A stretch of 64,000 bases of DNA, taken from the NCBI GenBank assembly GCA_949293245.1, contig CASFCS010000010.1:1-64000 (forward strand), in the 5' to 3' direction. Source of the DNA: an uncultured bacterium. Its GTDB lineage: Bacteria; Bacillota; Clostridia; Oscillospirales; Oscillospiraceae. The notes beneath the pieces are model-generated. The model saw only the letters and a program-made list of their open reading frames with translations, searched no databases and was not told where the DNA came from. A program made the translations under genes and the position numbers. Shown here piece after piece: positions 53,549-62,938 of the stretch (its first letter is position 1; each line of letters begins with the position of its first letter).

Positions 53549-56212
53549 TTATGTCTCCTTCTCCGGCGCCCGGGGGACCACCCGGGCGGTGTGGCGCAGC
53601 TTGTCCATGCCTGTGTTTTTCCGGTTGTGGGCCTGGATGAGGCGGGTGAGCTCCCCCCGACTCTCCTCCACCTCCTGTCGGAAGGCCCGGGCGGACAGCC
53701 GCAGGGCCCCGTGGCCCAGGATGATGAGCTGCTCCAGATAGTCCGAGGTGGCCACCCGCACCCGGTGGTCCTTGCCCAGATCGTAGGTGGCCTTCTCGAT
53801 ATAGGCGTCGGCGGTCTCCGCCTCCCGGGTGTACACCACGTACAGCCCCTTGCGCCGCTCCACACTGCCGGGGTTGCCTTTCACCTTGTAGGCGTCAAAC
53901 ACCAAAATTACCTGGCACCCCCGCTGGCTTCGGTAGTCCGCCAGGATATCCGTCAGGGCCTCCCGGGCGGCATCCACGTCCTGGGCCGCCAGGGCCCGCA
54001 GGTCCTCCCAGGCCCAGATGATGTTGTATCCGTCCACCAGCAGGTACTCCGGCCCGGTCTTTTCTTGCCGGATGTGGTACTTCCTGTCGTCCAGGCTGGT
54101 GCGGGCGGGCTTTTTCTGGGGCTGGAAGGCCCGGCGCTCCACCTTGCCGTAGGTCCGCTCGAAGATGGCCTGGAGCTCCTTGTCCTGGTCAAAGCCCCCG
54201 GCCTCCCGGCGGGGCCGGGGGGCGGGGGCGGGGTCAGGGTCCGACCCGTCCTCCCGGGGGACATAGGCCCAGGGCAGGTGCATGTGGGCCTCCACCTGGT
54301 CCCACTCCACGGCGTGGCCCGCCCCGTGGCTGCAAAACACCGAGCCGCAGGGGTGGGCGGTGTCCCGGTCGGGGTCGTACCCCGCCGCCTCCACCACCTC
54401 CGGGGTGTTGTGGCAGGGGAGGTACCCCCCGAAGGCGCAGCTCAGCCGCCCCTGTCCCCTGGTGTAGGCCGTCACTTCCCGCTGGTAGTCCCCCAGGACT
54501 GCCGCCGGGGCGCTGCCCGAAAAGACCATGTCCATCCCCCGGCTGACGGGGCCCTCCCCCTGGGCCCCCAGGCGCTGCAGGTCCGCCATGGCCCGGCCCG
54601 CAGTATCGGCGGGCACCTCCAGGGTGAAGGTGTACCAGGGCTCCAGCAGCACGCTCTCCCCCCGGCGCAGGCCGTGGCGCACCGCCCGGTAGGTGGCCTG
54701 GCGGAAGTCGCCCCCCTCGGTGTGCTTCTCGTGGGCCCGGCCGGAGAGGAGGGTGATGCGCACATCGGTGAGGGGGGCGCCGGTGAGGACCCCCCGGTGG
54801 GTGCGCTCGGTGAGGTGGGTGAGGATGAGCCGCTGCCAGTTCCCGGCGAGGACCTCCTGGGGGCAGGCGGCCGCCACGGTGACGCCGCTGCCCGGCTCCC
54901 CGGGCTCCAGCAGCAGGTGGACTTCCGCGTAGTGCCGCAGGGGCTCGAAGTGGCCCACCCCCTCAACCGGGGCGGCTATGGTCTCCTTGTACAGGACGCC
55001 CGGGGGGCCGAAGGTGACGGCGAAGCCGAACCGCTCCCGGATCTTGTCCTCCAGCACCTCCAGCTGCACCGCCCCCATGACCTGGAGGCGCAGCTCCCCC
55101 AGCTCCTGGTCCCACAGCACCCGCAGCTGGGGGTCCTCCTCCTCCAGCTGGCGCAGCTTTTCCAGGGCGGTGTGGGGGGCAAGGCCCTCGGGCAGCTCCA
55201 CCCGGCAGCACCACGCCCCCTCCAGCATGGCCCGGCGGCCCTCCGCCGCTTCCCCCAGCCCCTGGCCGGGGCGGGTGTGGCTCAGACCGGCGACGGCGCA
55301 CACCGTGCCGGCGGGGGCCTCCTCCAGGGGGCGGAACTTCTCCCCGGAGTAGAGGCGCAGCTGGTCCGCCTTCTCCTCCCAGCCCTCCCCCCGGATCAGG
55401 TCCTTCACCCGCAGCACCCCACCGGTGACCCGCAGGTGGGTCAGCCGCTGGCCCTGGGGGTCCCGGGTGATCTTAAATACCCGGGCGGAGAACGCCTCCG
55501 GCCAGGCGGGGGCGGGCAGAAGGGCGGGCAGCCGGGTGAGGAGGTCCTCCACCCCCTCCAGCTTCAAAGCGGAGCCGAAAAAGCAGGGGAACACCTTCCG
55601 CGCCCCCACCAGGGCGGCCACGTCCCCCTCTCCTGGGGGCATGCCCTCCAGATAGGCCTCCAGCAGCCCCTCGTCCCGGAGGGCCAGCTCCTCCGCCAGG
55701 GCGTCGGGGGAGAGGTGGGTGAAGTCCACGAAGCCCTCCCCCAGGCCCCCCAGGGCCTCCAGCACCGCCCCGGGGTCCGCCCCCGCCAGGTCCATCTTGT
55801 TGACAAAGAGCACCGTGGGCACGGCGTAGCGCTCCAGCAGCCGCCAGAGGGTGCGGGTGTGGCCCTGGACCGGGTCGGTGCCGCTGACCACCAGCACGGC
55901 GCAGTCCAGCACCTGGAGGACCCGCTCGGCCTCGGCGGCAAAGTCGGCGTGACCAGGGGTGTCCAGCAGGGTGAGGACCGCCCCCTCCACCTCCGCCACT
56001 GCCTGCTTGGAGAAGATGGTGATGCCCCGCCGGCGCTCCATGGGGTCCGTGTCCAGAAAGGCGTCGGCGTGGTCCACCCGGCCCAGCCTGCGCACCGCCC
56101 CGGCGGTGTACAGCAGCCCCTCCGCCAGGGTGGTCTTGCCCGCGTCCACGTGGGCCATCAGGCCCACGCAGATGCGCCGCTTTTCTCTTGTCCCTTCCGC
56201 CTGTCGGCCCAT
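53549..56212 (-). CDS. TetM-like translational GTPase fused to a Rae1/YacP-type NYN ribonuclease
   Basis: This 887-aa fusion begins with an EF-G/TetM-like part (about 1-650) with AHVDAGKTTL (P-loop), RGITI, DTPGH, NKMD and domains II-V as in ribosomal protection proteins. A Pro/Arg linker follows. From about 718 a domain very like YacP/Rae1, the ribosome-associated A-site endonuclease of Bacillus, is seen: LLVDGYNIIWAW, VILVFDAYKVKG, YTREAETADAYIEK, VATSDYLEQLIILGHGALRLSAR. The acidic metal-binding residues are kept. I infer that the GTPase part delivers the nuclease to ribosomes. ATG 56212 follows a GGGAGAGGGAGA site. Simple tetracycline resistance is the alternative role for the N-terminal part. 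Confidence 0.9.
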   Translation of the reverse strand: MGRQAEGTREKRRICVGLMAHVDAGKTTLAEGLLYTAGAVRRLGRVDHADAFLDTDPMERRRGITIFSKQAVAEVEGAVLTLLDTPGHADFAAEAERVLQVLDCAVLVVSGTDPVQGHTRTLWRLLERYAVPTVLFVNKMDLAGADPGAVLEALGGLGEGFVDFTHLSPDALAEELALRDEGLLEAYLEGMPPGEGDVAALVGARKVFPCFFGSALKLEGVEDLLTRLPALLPAPAWPEAFSARVFKITRDPQGQRLTHLRVTGGVLRVKDLIRGEGWEEKADQLRLYSGEKFRPLEEAPAGTVCAVAGLSHTRPGQGLGEAAEGRRAMLEGAWCCRVELPEGLAPHTALEKLRQLEEEDPQLRVLWDQELGELRLQVMGAVQLEVLEDKIRERFGFAVTFGPPGVLYKETIAAPVEGVGHFEPLRHYAEVHLLLEPGEPGSGVTVAAACPQEVLAGNWQRLILTHLTERTHRGVLTGAPLTDVRITLLSGRAHEKHTEGGDFRQATYRAVRHGLRRGESVLLEPWYTFTLEVPADTAGRAMADLQRLGAQGEGPVSRGMDMVFSGSAPAAVLGDYQREVTAYTRGQGRLSCAFGGYLPCHNTPEVVEAAGYDPDRDTAHPCGSVFCSHGAGHAVEWDQVEAHMHLPWAYVPREDGSDPDPAPAPRPRREAGGFDQDKELQAIFERTYGKVERRAFQPQKKPARTSLDDRKYHIRQEKTGPEYLLVDGYNIIWAWEDLRALAAQDVDAAREALTDILADYRSQRGCQVILVFDAYKVKGNPGSVERRKGLYVVYTREAETADAYIEKATYDLGKDHRVRVATSDYLEQLIILGHGALRLSARAFRQEVEESRGELTRLIQAHNRKNTGMDKLRHTARVVPRAPEKET

Positions 56213-56302
56213 GGTCGTCTCCCTCTCCCGGTTTTGATGTATTGTAGTAGTATACCACACTCCCGTCCCCCCGTCGAGACGGCCCTTTCCCCCTCTCTCC
56301 CA

Positions 56303-56343
56303 TAAAAAGGCGCCGGGCCGGGTACAAGACCCGGCCCGGCGCC
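56303..56343 (-). terminator. terminator of the second GH3 gene
   Basis: 15-bp stem GGCGCCGGGCCGGGT with ACAAG loop. Read leftward it is followed by five T. Confidence 0.88.
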
Positions 56344-56398
56344 CTCAAAAGGGAAGAAATGGAATGGAAGAGAATGTCGATCGTTTTGGGAGAAAGGA

Positions 56399-59300
56399 TC
56401 AGTTCCCCTTCTTCTCCTGCTTCCAGCGGCGCACGATGGCCACCACGCCCCAGATGATCAGGGCGGCCGCCACCACGCCCTCACCGATGAGGATGAAGTA
56501 GTAGTTGGCGAAGGGCAGCTCGTTGATGACGGTGCCGTGGACAATGCCGTTCATGGCGTTGGAGTTGACGGTGGTGTACAGGATGTGCTTGATGGCCTGA
56601 CGGGCAAAGTACTGGGAGGCGGGGTTGGTGATGTCCAGAGGCGCGTCCACCGCGTAGCCGGTGAGCTTCAGGTCGCCGCCGGCCCGGATGCACTGCTCGG
56701 TATCCATGACGCCGCCGTTGTCGTAGTCGGTGATGATGGTGCCGTCAAAGCCCCACTCGTTGCGTAGCACGCCGGTGAGCAGGTTGTAGTTGCCGCCGGC
56801 CCACACGCAGCCCACCCGGTTGAAGGAGGACATGACGGCCATGACGGCGGGGATCTGGGCGGTGGTCTCGGTGTAGGTGCCGGTGGACTCGTCGTACTCC
56901 TGGACCTTGATCTCGGTCATGGGCCGCTCCTCGATGCAGGTCTGGAAGGGCTTGAGGTAGATCTCCCGGATGGCCTGCTCGTTGGCGAAGGTGGCCACGT
57001 GGCTGCGGTGATCCTCCTGGTCGTTCAGGGCGAAGTGCTTGATGTAGGCGTACACGCCCTTCTCGGCGCAGGCGGAGGCGGCCTGGAGGGCCAGCTCGCC
57101 GGAGATGAAGCCGTCCTCGGAGTAGTACTCGAAGTTACGGCCGGCGAAGGGGGTGCGGTGGATGTTCATAGCGGGGGCGTACCAGCCGGTAATCAGGCCG
57201 ATGTAGGTGTGGTCGCCCCAGTTGCCGTCGGCGGCCAGGGCGTCCTCGCCCACATAGTAGCCGTGGAGGTAGGAGTTCTCACGGTCCCAGCTGTTGGCCA
57301 GGTTGGTGGCGCAGGGGTAGGTGATGGAATAGGGCTCGTGGGTGATGCCGCCCTCGTTCAGGCCGGAGGGGCCGTCGTAGTCGATGGCTCTGGGCTTGCC
57401 GATGTTGGAGGAGGCCAGGGTCTGGTAGCCGCCGTTGCGGATGATGGACTCCAGCTCCTCCACGTCCATCTGGTCGATGAGGGCATCCCAGCCGCCCTCG
57501 GCCTCCACCTCGTCATAGTCCCGGCCGCGGAAGTCGATGAGCTCCAGGTCGCCCGCCTGGCTGTAGCTGCCCGCCATGGCGGCGGCCTCGTCCTCGGTCA
57601 TGGGGTTCATGGAGGCCCCCACGCCCTTGGCCTTGATCGTGTCCTTCATCTCATCGGAGATCTCCACCTCCCAGGTGTAGCCGTTCTTCTCGCTGAACTC
57701 GCTCTTGCGCTGGCTGTCCTGGTCGCCGTGGGTGGTGGGGAAGGTGCCCACCCAGTCCTGCCGGGTGAGGTACTCCTCCCGGGGGGTGAGCTCGTCCCAC
57801 ACGGCGTGGTCGAACTGGTTGGTGATCTCGGCGCCGGCGGCGGAGACGGAGTAGGTGACATTGTCAACCCCGTTGTTCTCGGAGTAGACATAGGTCCACT
57901 TGCCCACGAAGCTGGCGTCGGGCTGGCCGAACAGGCCGTCGTTGGCCACGCCGTTGTAGGCCAGGAAGTTGTTGTTGGCGGCGTGGACGTTCTGGGCGGC
58001 GGTGAGGAGGTAGTCCCCGGCCTCCAGGATGTAGGTCTTGGCGTTCACGTCGTCGTAGGAGATGAAGTCCTTCTGGTTGACGGTGACGGTGACGGTCTCG
58101 GACTGGCCGGGCTGGATGTCGCCGGTCTTCTCAAAGCCCACCAGGGCGGAGGAGGCCTTCTCCACGAAGTTGGCCTTGTCGTAGTCGGTGTAGGGGGCGT
58201 TCAGGTAGACCTGGACCACGTCCTTGCCGGCCACGTCGCCGGTGTTGGTGACGGTGACCTGGATCTGGATGTCGCCGTTGGCGTCCATGTCGCTCATGGT
58301 GAAGTCGGACCACTCAAAGGTGGTGTAGCTCAGGCCGTAGCCAAAGGGATACTGCACCACGTCGCCGTAGGTGTAGTCCCCGGCGTTGCCCTGGTTCATG
58401 GCCTTGTCAAAGTAGCGGGTCTCGTAGTACTTGTAGCCCACGTAGATGCCCTCGTCGTAGAACACGCCGGCCTCCACGTCCTCGCCGTTGTTGACCAGCA
58501 TCATGTCGCCCATGTTCTGCATGGCGGGGGAGGAGAAGGCGTCATAGGCAAAGGTGTCCACCAGATGGCCGGAAGGGTTGACCTTTCCGCTGAGCACGTC
58601 GGCGATGGAGCGGCAGGTGTCGCCGCCGGCGCCGGGGGCCCAGAGCACCGCGGTGATGTTCTCATAGTCGGACACCCAGCCCAGCTCAAAGGCGTTGTTG
58701 GTGTTGACCACAATGATCACGTTGTCAAAGTTGTCGTTCAGGTAGCTGATGACCCCCAGCTCCACGGAGTCGGGCTCCAGGTAGTGCTTGTCCTTGTCCT
58801 CTTCAATGTCGGTCCAGTCGCCCATGTAGCGGCCCAGGTCCCGGCCCTCGCCGCCGGTGCGGGCGAGGAAGAACACGGGGATGGTGTCCACCGCCTCAGT
58901 CTTGGCCTCATCGGGGATGGCGGAGATGGGGGCCTCGTTAATGGACCAGTCCTCGGCGCCGCCGTACATGATGGCGCCGCCGCCCCGGGTGTAGGTGTCG
59001 TGGTTGTCGCTGTAGAAGTCCCACAGAGACTCATTGATGCTGAAGCCCTGCTCGGTGAGGGCGGTGCGCATGTCGCTGGAGATGGTGCTCACGCCGGAGC
59101 CGGTACCGCCGGCCAGCAGGTCCACGGAGGAGGCGGAGAACAGGCTCAGCTTGGAGCCCGCCGCCACAGGCAGGCCCTTGCCGTCCTGGGTGTTGTTGTA
59201 CAGCAGCACGAAGCCCTCGGCGCCGGCCTTGCGGGTGTAGGCCTGCTCCGCCGCCTGGAGCTCGTCAGAGTCGGTGATGTCCCGGGTATAGTAGGTGGCA

Positions 59301-59488
59301 TCCACCCCGTCAGGACCGGAGCTGGTTTCAAACTCGGTCTCACCAAAGATGTCCCGGAGCACCAGGTCGAACATGGACGTGGTTACCGTGGACAGCACGA
59401 TGGAGAATGCCAGCAGGATGGCCAGCAGCGGCGCCACGATCATGGTAAATGTCTTGGCGCTGAGCTTTTTCTTCTTTTCCTTTGCCAT
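56399..59488 (-). CDS. second membrane-anchored, domain-swapped GH3 glycosidase
   Basis: This 1029-aa enzyme has the same layout as the GH3 at 46 kb: N-terminal membrane helix (about 14-38), sandwich domain (GTGSGVSTISSDMRTAL; RTGGEGRDLGRYMGDW), fibronectin-like domain (VQYPFGYGLSYTTFEWSDF ... VTNTGDVAGKDVVQVYLNAPY). The barrel comes last, with KHFALNDQEDHRSHVATFANEQAIREIYLKPF and candidate nucleophile GTIITDYDNGG (about 918). A final membrane helix and basic tail follow. The two copies differ throughout, so the duplication is old or they have different specificities. It lies 137 bp after the GH16 gene on the same strand and may share its transcript. Confidence 0.9.
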   Translation of the reverse strand: MAKEKKKKLSAKTFTMIVAPLLAILLAFSIVLSTVTTSMFDLVLRDIFGETEFETSSGPDGVDATYYTRDITDSDELQAAEQAYTRKAGAEGFVLLYNNTQDGKGLPVAAGSKLSLFSASSVDLLAGGTGSGVSTISSDMRTALTEQGFSINESLWDFYSDNHDTYTRGGGAIMYGGAEDWSINEAPISAIPDEAKTEAVDTIPVFFLARTGGEGRDLGRYMGDWTDIEEDKDKHYLEPDSVELGVISYLNDNFDNVIIVVNTNNAFELGWVSDYENITAVLWAPGAGGDTCRSIADVLSGKVNPSGHLVDTFAYDAFSSPAMQNMGDMMLVNNGEDVEAGVFYDEGIYVGYKYYETRYFDKAMNQGNAGDYTYGDVVQYPFGYGLSYTTFEWSDFTMSDMDANGDIQIQVTVTNTGDVAGKDVVQVYLNAPYTDYDKANFVEKASSALVGFEKTGDIQPGQSETVTVTVNQKDFISYDDVNAKTYILEAGDYLLTAAQNVHAANNNFLAYNGVANDGLFGQPDASFVGKWTYVYSENNGVDNVTYSVSAAGAEITNQFDHAVWDELTPREEYLTRQDWVGTFPTTHGDQDSQRKSEFSEKNGYTWEVEISDEMKDTIKAKGVGASMNPMTEDEAAAMAGSYSQAGDLELIDFRGRDYDEVEAEGGWDALIDQMDVEELESIIRNGGYQTLASSNIGKPRAIDYDGPSGLNEGGITHEPYSITYPCATNLANSWDRENSYLHGYYVGEDALAADGNWGDHTYIGLITGWYAPAMNIHRTPFAGRNFEYYSEDGFISGELALQAASACAEKGVYAYIKHFALNDQEDHRSHVATFANEQAIREIYLKPFQTCIEERPMTEIKVQEYDESTGTYTETTAQIPAVMAVMSSFNRVGCVWAGGNYNLLTGVLRNEWGFDGTIITDYDNGGVMDTEQCIRAGGDLKLTGYAVDAPLDITNPASQYFARQAIKHILYTTVNSNAMNGIVHGTVINELPFANYYFILIGEGVVAAALIIWGVVAIVRRWKQEKKGN

Positions 59489-59625
59489 GATAATGAATTC
59501 CCTCCAAATGGTGATGATGATTCACACGCTTGGGTTCCTCTTTCCACGGGCCGGCAGGGCCGGCCAAACATAAGGGGGGTATCAGATGGGGAAGCTGTGC
59601 CACGCTCCCCCACCTCTGGGGACAA

Positions 59626-60501
59626 TCAACCCTCGGCGGGGGCGGTCTCAAACACCTCGCCCACGGCGCTGGTCTTGACCCACTGGTAGTCCGCCTGGCT
59701 GGTGCCGGCGGTGTAGGCCCCCATCCAGCCCTCGGCGTCGGGGGTGCCGCACCAGAAGTTCATCAGGATGCGGCCGGGGGTAGAGGGCATGGGGCCGTTG
59801 TCCTGGGCGTTGACGCTGTACACGGCCTCGCCGTCCACAAACCAGGTGATGGAGTCCTCGGTCCAGCGGAAGCCGTACTCGTGGAACTCCTCGGAGGCGT
59901 CAAAGCCCAGCTCGTACCAGTACTCGTGGCCGCCCACGCCGTCCACATAGTAGTTGAACTGCACGCCGGTGGTGTCCTTGCCCAGGAACTCGATGTCGAT
60001 CTCGTCCCAGGGGTTGGCCTCGCCGTCCACGTTCACGTCGTAGGGGCCGGTGCAGGTGAAGAAGGTGCTGGCGGTGCCCGCGTCCTTGGAGGGCTTCATG
60101 CTGACGGAGTAGTCGCCGTAGCCGTAGTACAGACCGGTGCGCATCTCGCCGCCATAGTAGTCCTGCTCCACGTCATCCCCGGCGGGGCTGATGTGGAGCT
60201 GCATCTGGCCGTCGTTGTAGGTGACATGGTCCCCGGCCCACCACACATTGAACACGCTGCCGTTGGACCAGCCGTCGGAGGGGAACATGGCCTCCACGGC
60301 GCCGTTGGAGAAGTCGGCCAGCACCTCGCCGCCCAGGGGCTCCACCTCGGGGGTCTGGCTGTCCTGGGGCTGGCTCTCCTGGGGCTGACTGGCGGAGGGG
60401 CTGCCGGAGGGGGACGGGCTCTCCTGGGGCTCTTCACCGCAGGCGGCCAGGGCCAGGGTCATGGCCACGGCCAGACCCAGCGCGAGGATCTTCTTTTTCA
60501 T
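59626..60501 (-). CDS. GH16 endo-beta-1,3(4)-glucanase lipoprotein (lichenase-like)
   Basis: This 291-aa secreted lipoprotein has a signal ending LAAC (Cys21), a Ser/Pro/Gln/Glu linker (22-55) and a GH16 domain. The catalytic motif DEIDIEFLG (about residue 166) has both glutamates of the retaining mechanism. Flanking aromatic motifs (GWSNGSVFNVWWAGDHV, FHEYGFRWTEDSITWFVDG) match lichenases. It would cut mixed-linkage or 1,3-beta-glucans at the cell surface into oligosaccharides for the GH3 enzymes. ATG 60501 follows AGGGAGAG. Confidence 0.92.
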   Translation of the reverse strand: MKKKILALGLAVAMTLALAACGEEPQESPSPSGSPSASQPQESQPQDSQTPEVEPLGGEVLADFSNGAVEAMFPSDGWSNGSVFNVWWAGDHVTYNDGQMQLHISPAGDDVEQDYYGGEMRTGLYYGYGDYSVSMKPSKDAGTASTFFTCTGPYDVNVDGEANPWDEIDIEFLGKDTTGVQFNYYVDGVGGHEYWYELGFDASEEFHEYGFRWTEDSITWFVDGEAVYSVNAQDNGPMPSTPGRILMNFWCGTPDAEGWMGAYTAGTSQADYQWVKTSAVGEVFETAPAEG

Positions 60502-60612
60502 TTCTGTTCTCTCCCTTTCAATGTAATCTTGACCGGGCGCCCGGACCCCTGTGGACTGGCACACATCCATAAAATAAGCCCGCGGCCACCGGTCTTCCGC
60601 GGGCAATATAGC

Positions 60613-60645
60613 AAAAGGAACACCCATTGACAATAGGTGTTCCTT
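60613..60645 (-). terminator. terminator of the second sensor kinase operon
   Basis: AAGGAACACC and GGTGTTCCTT arms with an extra inner ATTG/CAAT pairing. Read leftward it ends in TTTTG. It lies 38 bp after the kinase stop. Confidence 0.8.
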
Positions 60646-60682
60646 AAACTGCACGTTTTTTTCGTATTCTGCAAATTTCCCT

Positions 60683-62059
60683 TCAGCTATGGCCCGCAGG
60701 GCTGCCGCTGAAGAGGATGTTCAGATGAAACACGTCCCCGCTGATATAGGTGGTAAGCTCCCCCTCGTACTTGTGGACGATCATGCGGATGCTGCGCATG
60801 CCGAAGCCGTGGTACCCCTTATCCTCCTTGGTGGTGACGGGCAGGCCGTCCTGGAAGGTGAGGGAGCCGTCGAAGTAGTTGTCCGCCTGGATGATCAGCA
60901 TGTCCCCCCGGCTCTTCACCACCAGGTTGATGACCCGCCGCTCCCGCTGGCCGATGGCCTTCACCGCCTCCAGGGCGTTGTCCAGCACGTTGCCGAACAG
61001 ACAGTACAGGTCGCTGCCCTCCATAAAGTCCAGCTTCTCCCCGTCGGCCATGCAGGAGAGGTTGATGCCGTTTTGCTCGCAGTAGAGGCTCTTCTCCGTA
61101 AGGAGCACGTCCAGCAGCTGGTTGCCTGTCTCAATCCTGGCGTCGTAGATGGAGATGCTCTCCTGCAGGTCCGCCATAGCGTCTCCCTCCAGGGCACCCC
61201 CCTGGGCGGCCAGGGTGCCCAGCTTGTAGCGAATGTCGTGGCACTTGATGTTGATGAGCTCAATGGTGTCCCGGGAGATCTCATACTGCCGCTCGCTCTG
61301 GCGGATGGCGTGCTGGAGGTACTCCACCTCCTGCTTGAGCTCCCGCTGCTCCACGGTGCGGGAGGCCAGCAGCAGCACAATAGAGCAGCACGCCACGGAG
61401 AAGAGGTTCCCCGTCTGCCGCAGCACGCCGTACTCCGGCCGGTCAAACACGTTCTCCGCCCCCACGCTGAGCTTGGCAAAGTAGATGTCCTCGATGGAGC
61501 ACAAAATCACCGTGATGATCAGGGTGATCACCGAGATGGCCAGCAGCCGGTAATCCATCCTCCAGCTGGATATGTGGCGCACCTGGGGCCGGATAAAGAG
61601 GAAGTACACCGCCGCCGCCACGGCGGCAAAAAAGATGTAGTACAGGATGCGGTAATACAGGTTGAAGTTGGCCCCCCAGCTTTCGTACAGGCGGAACGCC
61701 AGCCCCAGGCACCAGGCCATCAGGTGGAACTTGTAGCACAGGTTCTGGGCGGCGTAGGCCACGGAGCAGCAGAAGAGCACCGTGGAAAAGGGCTCCTCAA
61801 AGCACAGCCACACATGGACCATGGTGGCCGCGAAGAGGAAGAGGTACACCCCGATGCGGCCCACAACCGTCTGTCCGCACAGCTGGTACACCGCCGCCAC
61901 CCCGAAGGCCAGGATCAAAATCACCGCCAGGCCCCCGATGGCCCGGTGCCAGAACCGGGAGGCCCGGTTGAGCTTCCAGGTGATAAGGGTGTAAAACACA
62001 TACAGCTCAAAGAGAAACTCCAGGATGATGTCCTTGTATGTAAAGATCAGCCCTTCCAT
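60683..62059 (-). CDS. second sensor histidine kinase, AgrC-like GHKL type
   Basis: This 458-aa kinase has about six membrane helices (to about 235) and a coiled coil (EQRELKQEVEYLQHAIRQSERQYEIS). The phospho-acceptor region is NIKCHDIRYKLGTL and the GHKL ATPase domain has LFGNVLDNALEAVKAIGQ and YHGFGMRSIRMIVHKYEG. It has the same architecture as the kinase at 50 kb, so the two systems are paralogous. ATG 62059 is used. The GTG at 62065 overlaps the regulator stop and is an alternative. Confidence 0.88.
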   Translation of the reverse strand: MEGLIFTYKDIILEFLFELYVFYTLITWKLNRASRFWHRAIGGLAVILILAFGVAAVYQLCGQTVVGRIGVYLFLFAATMVHVWLCFEEPFSTVLFCCSVAYAAQNLCYKFHLMAWCLGLAFRLYESWGANFNLYYRILYYIFFAAVAAAVYFLFIRPQVRHISSWRMDYRLLAISVITLIITVILCSIEDIYFAKLSVGAENVFDRPEYGVLRQTGNLFSVACCSIVLLLASRTVEQRELKQEVEYLQHAIRQSERQYEISRDTIELINIKCHDIRYKLGTLAAQGGALEGDAMADLQESISIYDARIETGNQLLDVLLTEKSLYCEQNGINLSCMADGEKLDFMEGSDLYCLFGNVLDNALEAVKAIGQRERRVINLVVKSRGDMLIIQADNYFDGSLTFQDGLPVTTKEDKGYHGFGMRSIRMIVHKYEGELTTYISGDVFHLNILFSGSPAGHS

Positions 62060-62061
62060 AC

Positions 62062-62778
62062 TCACTGCCCCCCTATGGACCCGGCGTACCAGTTGGCCAG
62101 CTCCGCCATAAAGGCCGCCCGCCGGGGGCGGCTGATCTGGAGGACGTTGTCCCCCACCTGCACGGTGCACCCCTTCACCTTCACGATGAACTTGGGGTTG
62201 ACCAGATAGCACTTGTTGCACCGGAGAAAGCCGAAGGCGCTCAGCTCCTGCTCCACACCGGACAAAGCGCCGGTGCGCTCGATGACGTCGTCAATCAGGT
62301 GGTAAAAGAGGCGGTGGTTCATGATTTCCACATACATGAGCTTGTCTGTGGAAATGCGGCACAGACCCCCCGCGGAGCTGACGGTAAAGCTGCGGTCCTC
62401 GTTCATGATGTAGATGTCCAGGGCCTTTTTAAATTTCAGGGAGAAGTCGTAGTAGCTCACGGGCTTTACCAGGAAGCTCACGGCGTCCACCTCGTACCCC
62501 CGCAGGGCGTACTGCACCAGATTGGTGATAAAGATGATGGACACGTTCTTGTCCTGCCGGCGCAGCTCCACCGCCGCCTCCATGCCGTCCTTTTTGGGCA
62601 TCTGGATATCCAGAAATACCACAGCATAGGCGGGCTTATAGTCCCGCAGGAATTCCTCCCCATCCCGAAACCGGGTGATGCGGAACTCCTGCCCGAACTG
62701 GGCCGCGTACTGCTCCACATATCCCTCCAGCCGCCGGGCCGCGTTGTCCTCGTCCTCCACAATGGCAATATTTCTCAC
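62062..62778 (-). CDS. second LytTR-family response regulator
   Basis: This 238-aa regulator has a receiver domain (EDED pocket, phospho-Asp in VVFLDIQMPKKDG, Lys in LVKPVS) and LytTR domain (STDKLMYVEIMNHRLFYHLID ... AFGFLRCNKCYLVNPKFIVKV). The start is GTG 62778 after GGAGGGG. It precedes its kinase in the same operon. The GH16 gene follows that operon on the same strand and is a likely target. Confidence 0.92.
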   Translation of the reverse strand: MRNIAIVEDEDNAARRLEGYVEQYAAQFGQEFRITRFRDGEEFLRDYKPAYAVVFLDIQMPKKDGMEAAVELRRQDKNVSIIFITNLVQYALRGYEVDAVSFLVKPVSYYDFSLKFKKALDIYIMNEDRSFTVSSAGGLCRISTDKLMYVEIMNHRLFYHLIDDVIERTGALSGVEQELSAFGFLRCNKCYLVNPKFIVKVKGCTVQVGDNVLQISRPRRAAFMAELANWYAGSIGGQ

Positions 62779-62870
62779 GGCTTCCCCTCCCTCGCTCAGC
62801 GATCCAGCACACTACCTGCCAGGGCCCACTTCCTTCCCCCGGAGCCTTGGAAAGGAGAGGCGGTTGTTTT

Positions 62871-62879
62871 ATTATATCA
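62871..62879 (-). promoter_or_regulatory. extended -10 promoter of the second LytTR operon
   Basis: Leftward TATAAT preceded by TGA (an extended -10). The 17-bp-spaced -35 hexamer TGGAAA is poor, so an activator may be needed. Confidence 0.6.
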
Positions 62880-62938
62880 CACAGCCCCTTCCTTTTCCAG
62901 CCGCTTGCCCCGGCCCGTCCCTTCTGTTTTTCATTTCC

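Noticed and set aside
53549-56212. Simple call as a tetracycline resistance gene
   Set aside because: The N-terminal part is TetM-like, but the protein is about 240 residues too long and carries a nuclease domain. Resistance cannot be claimed from similarity alone.
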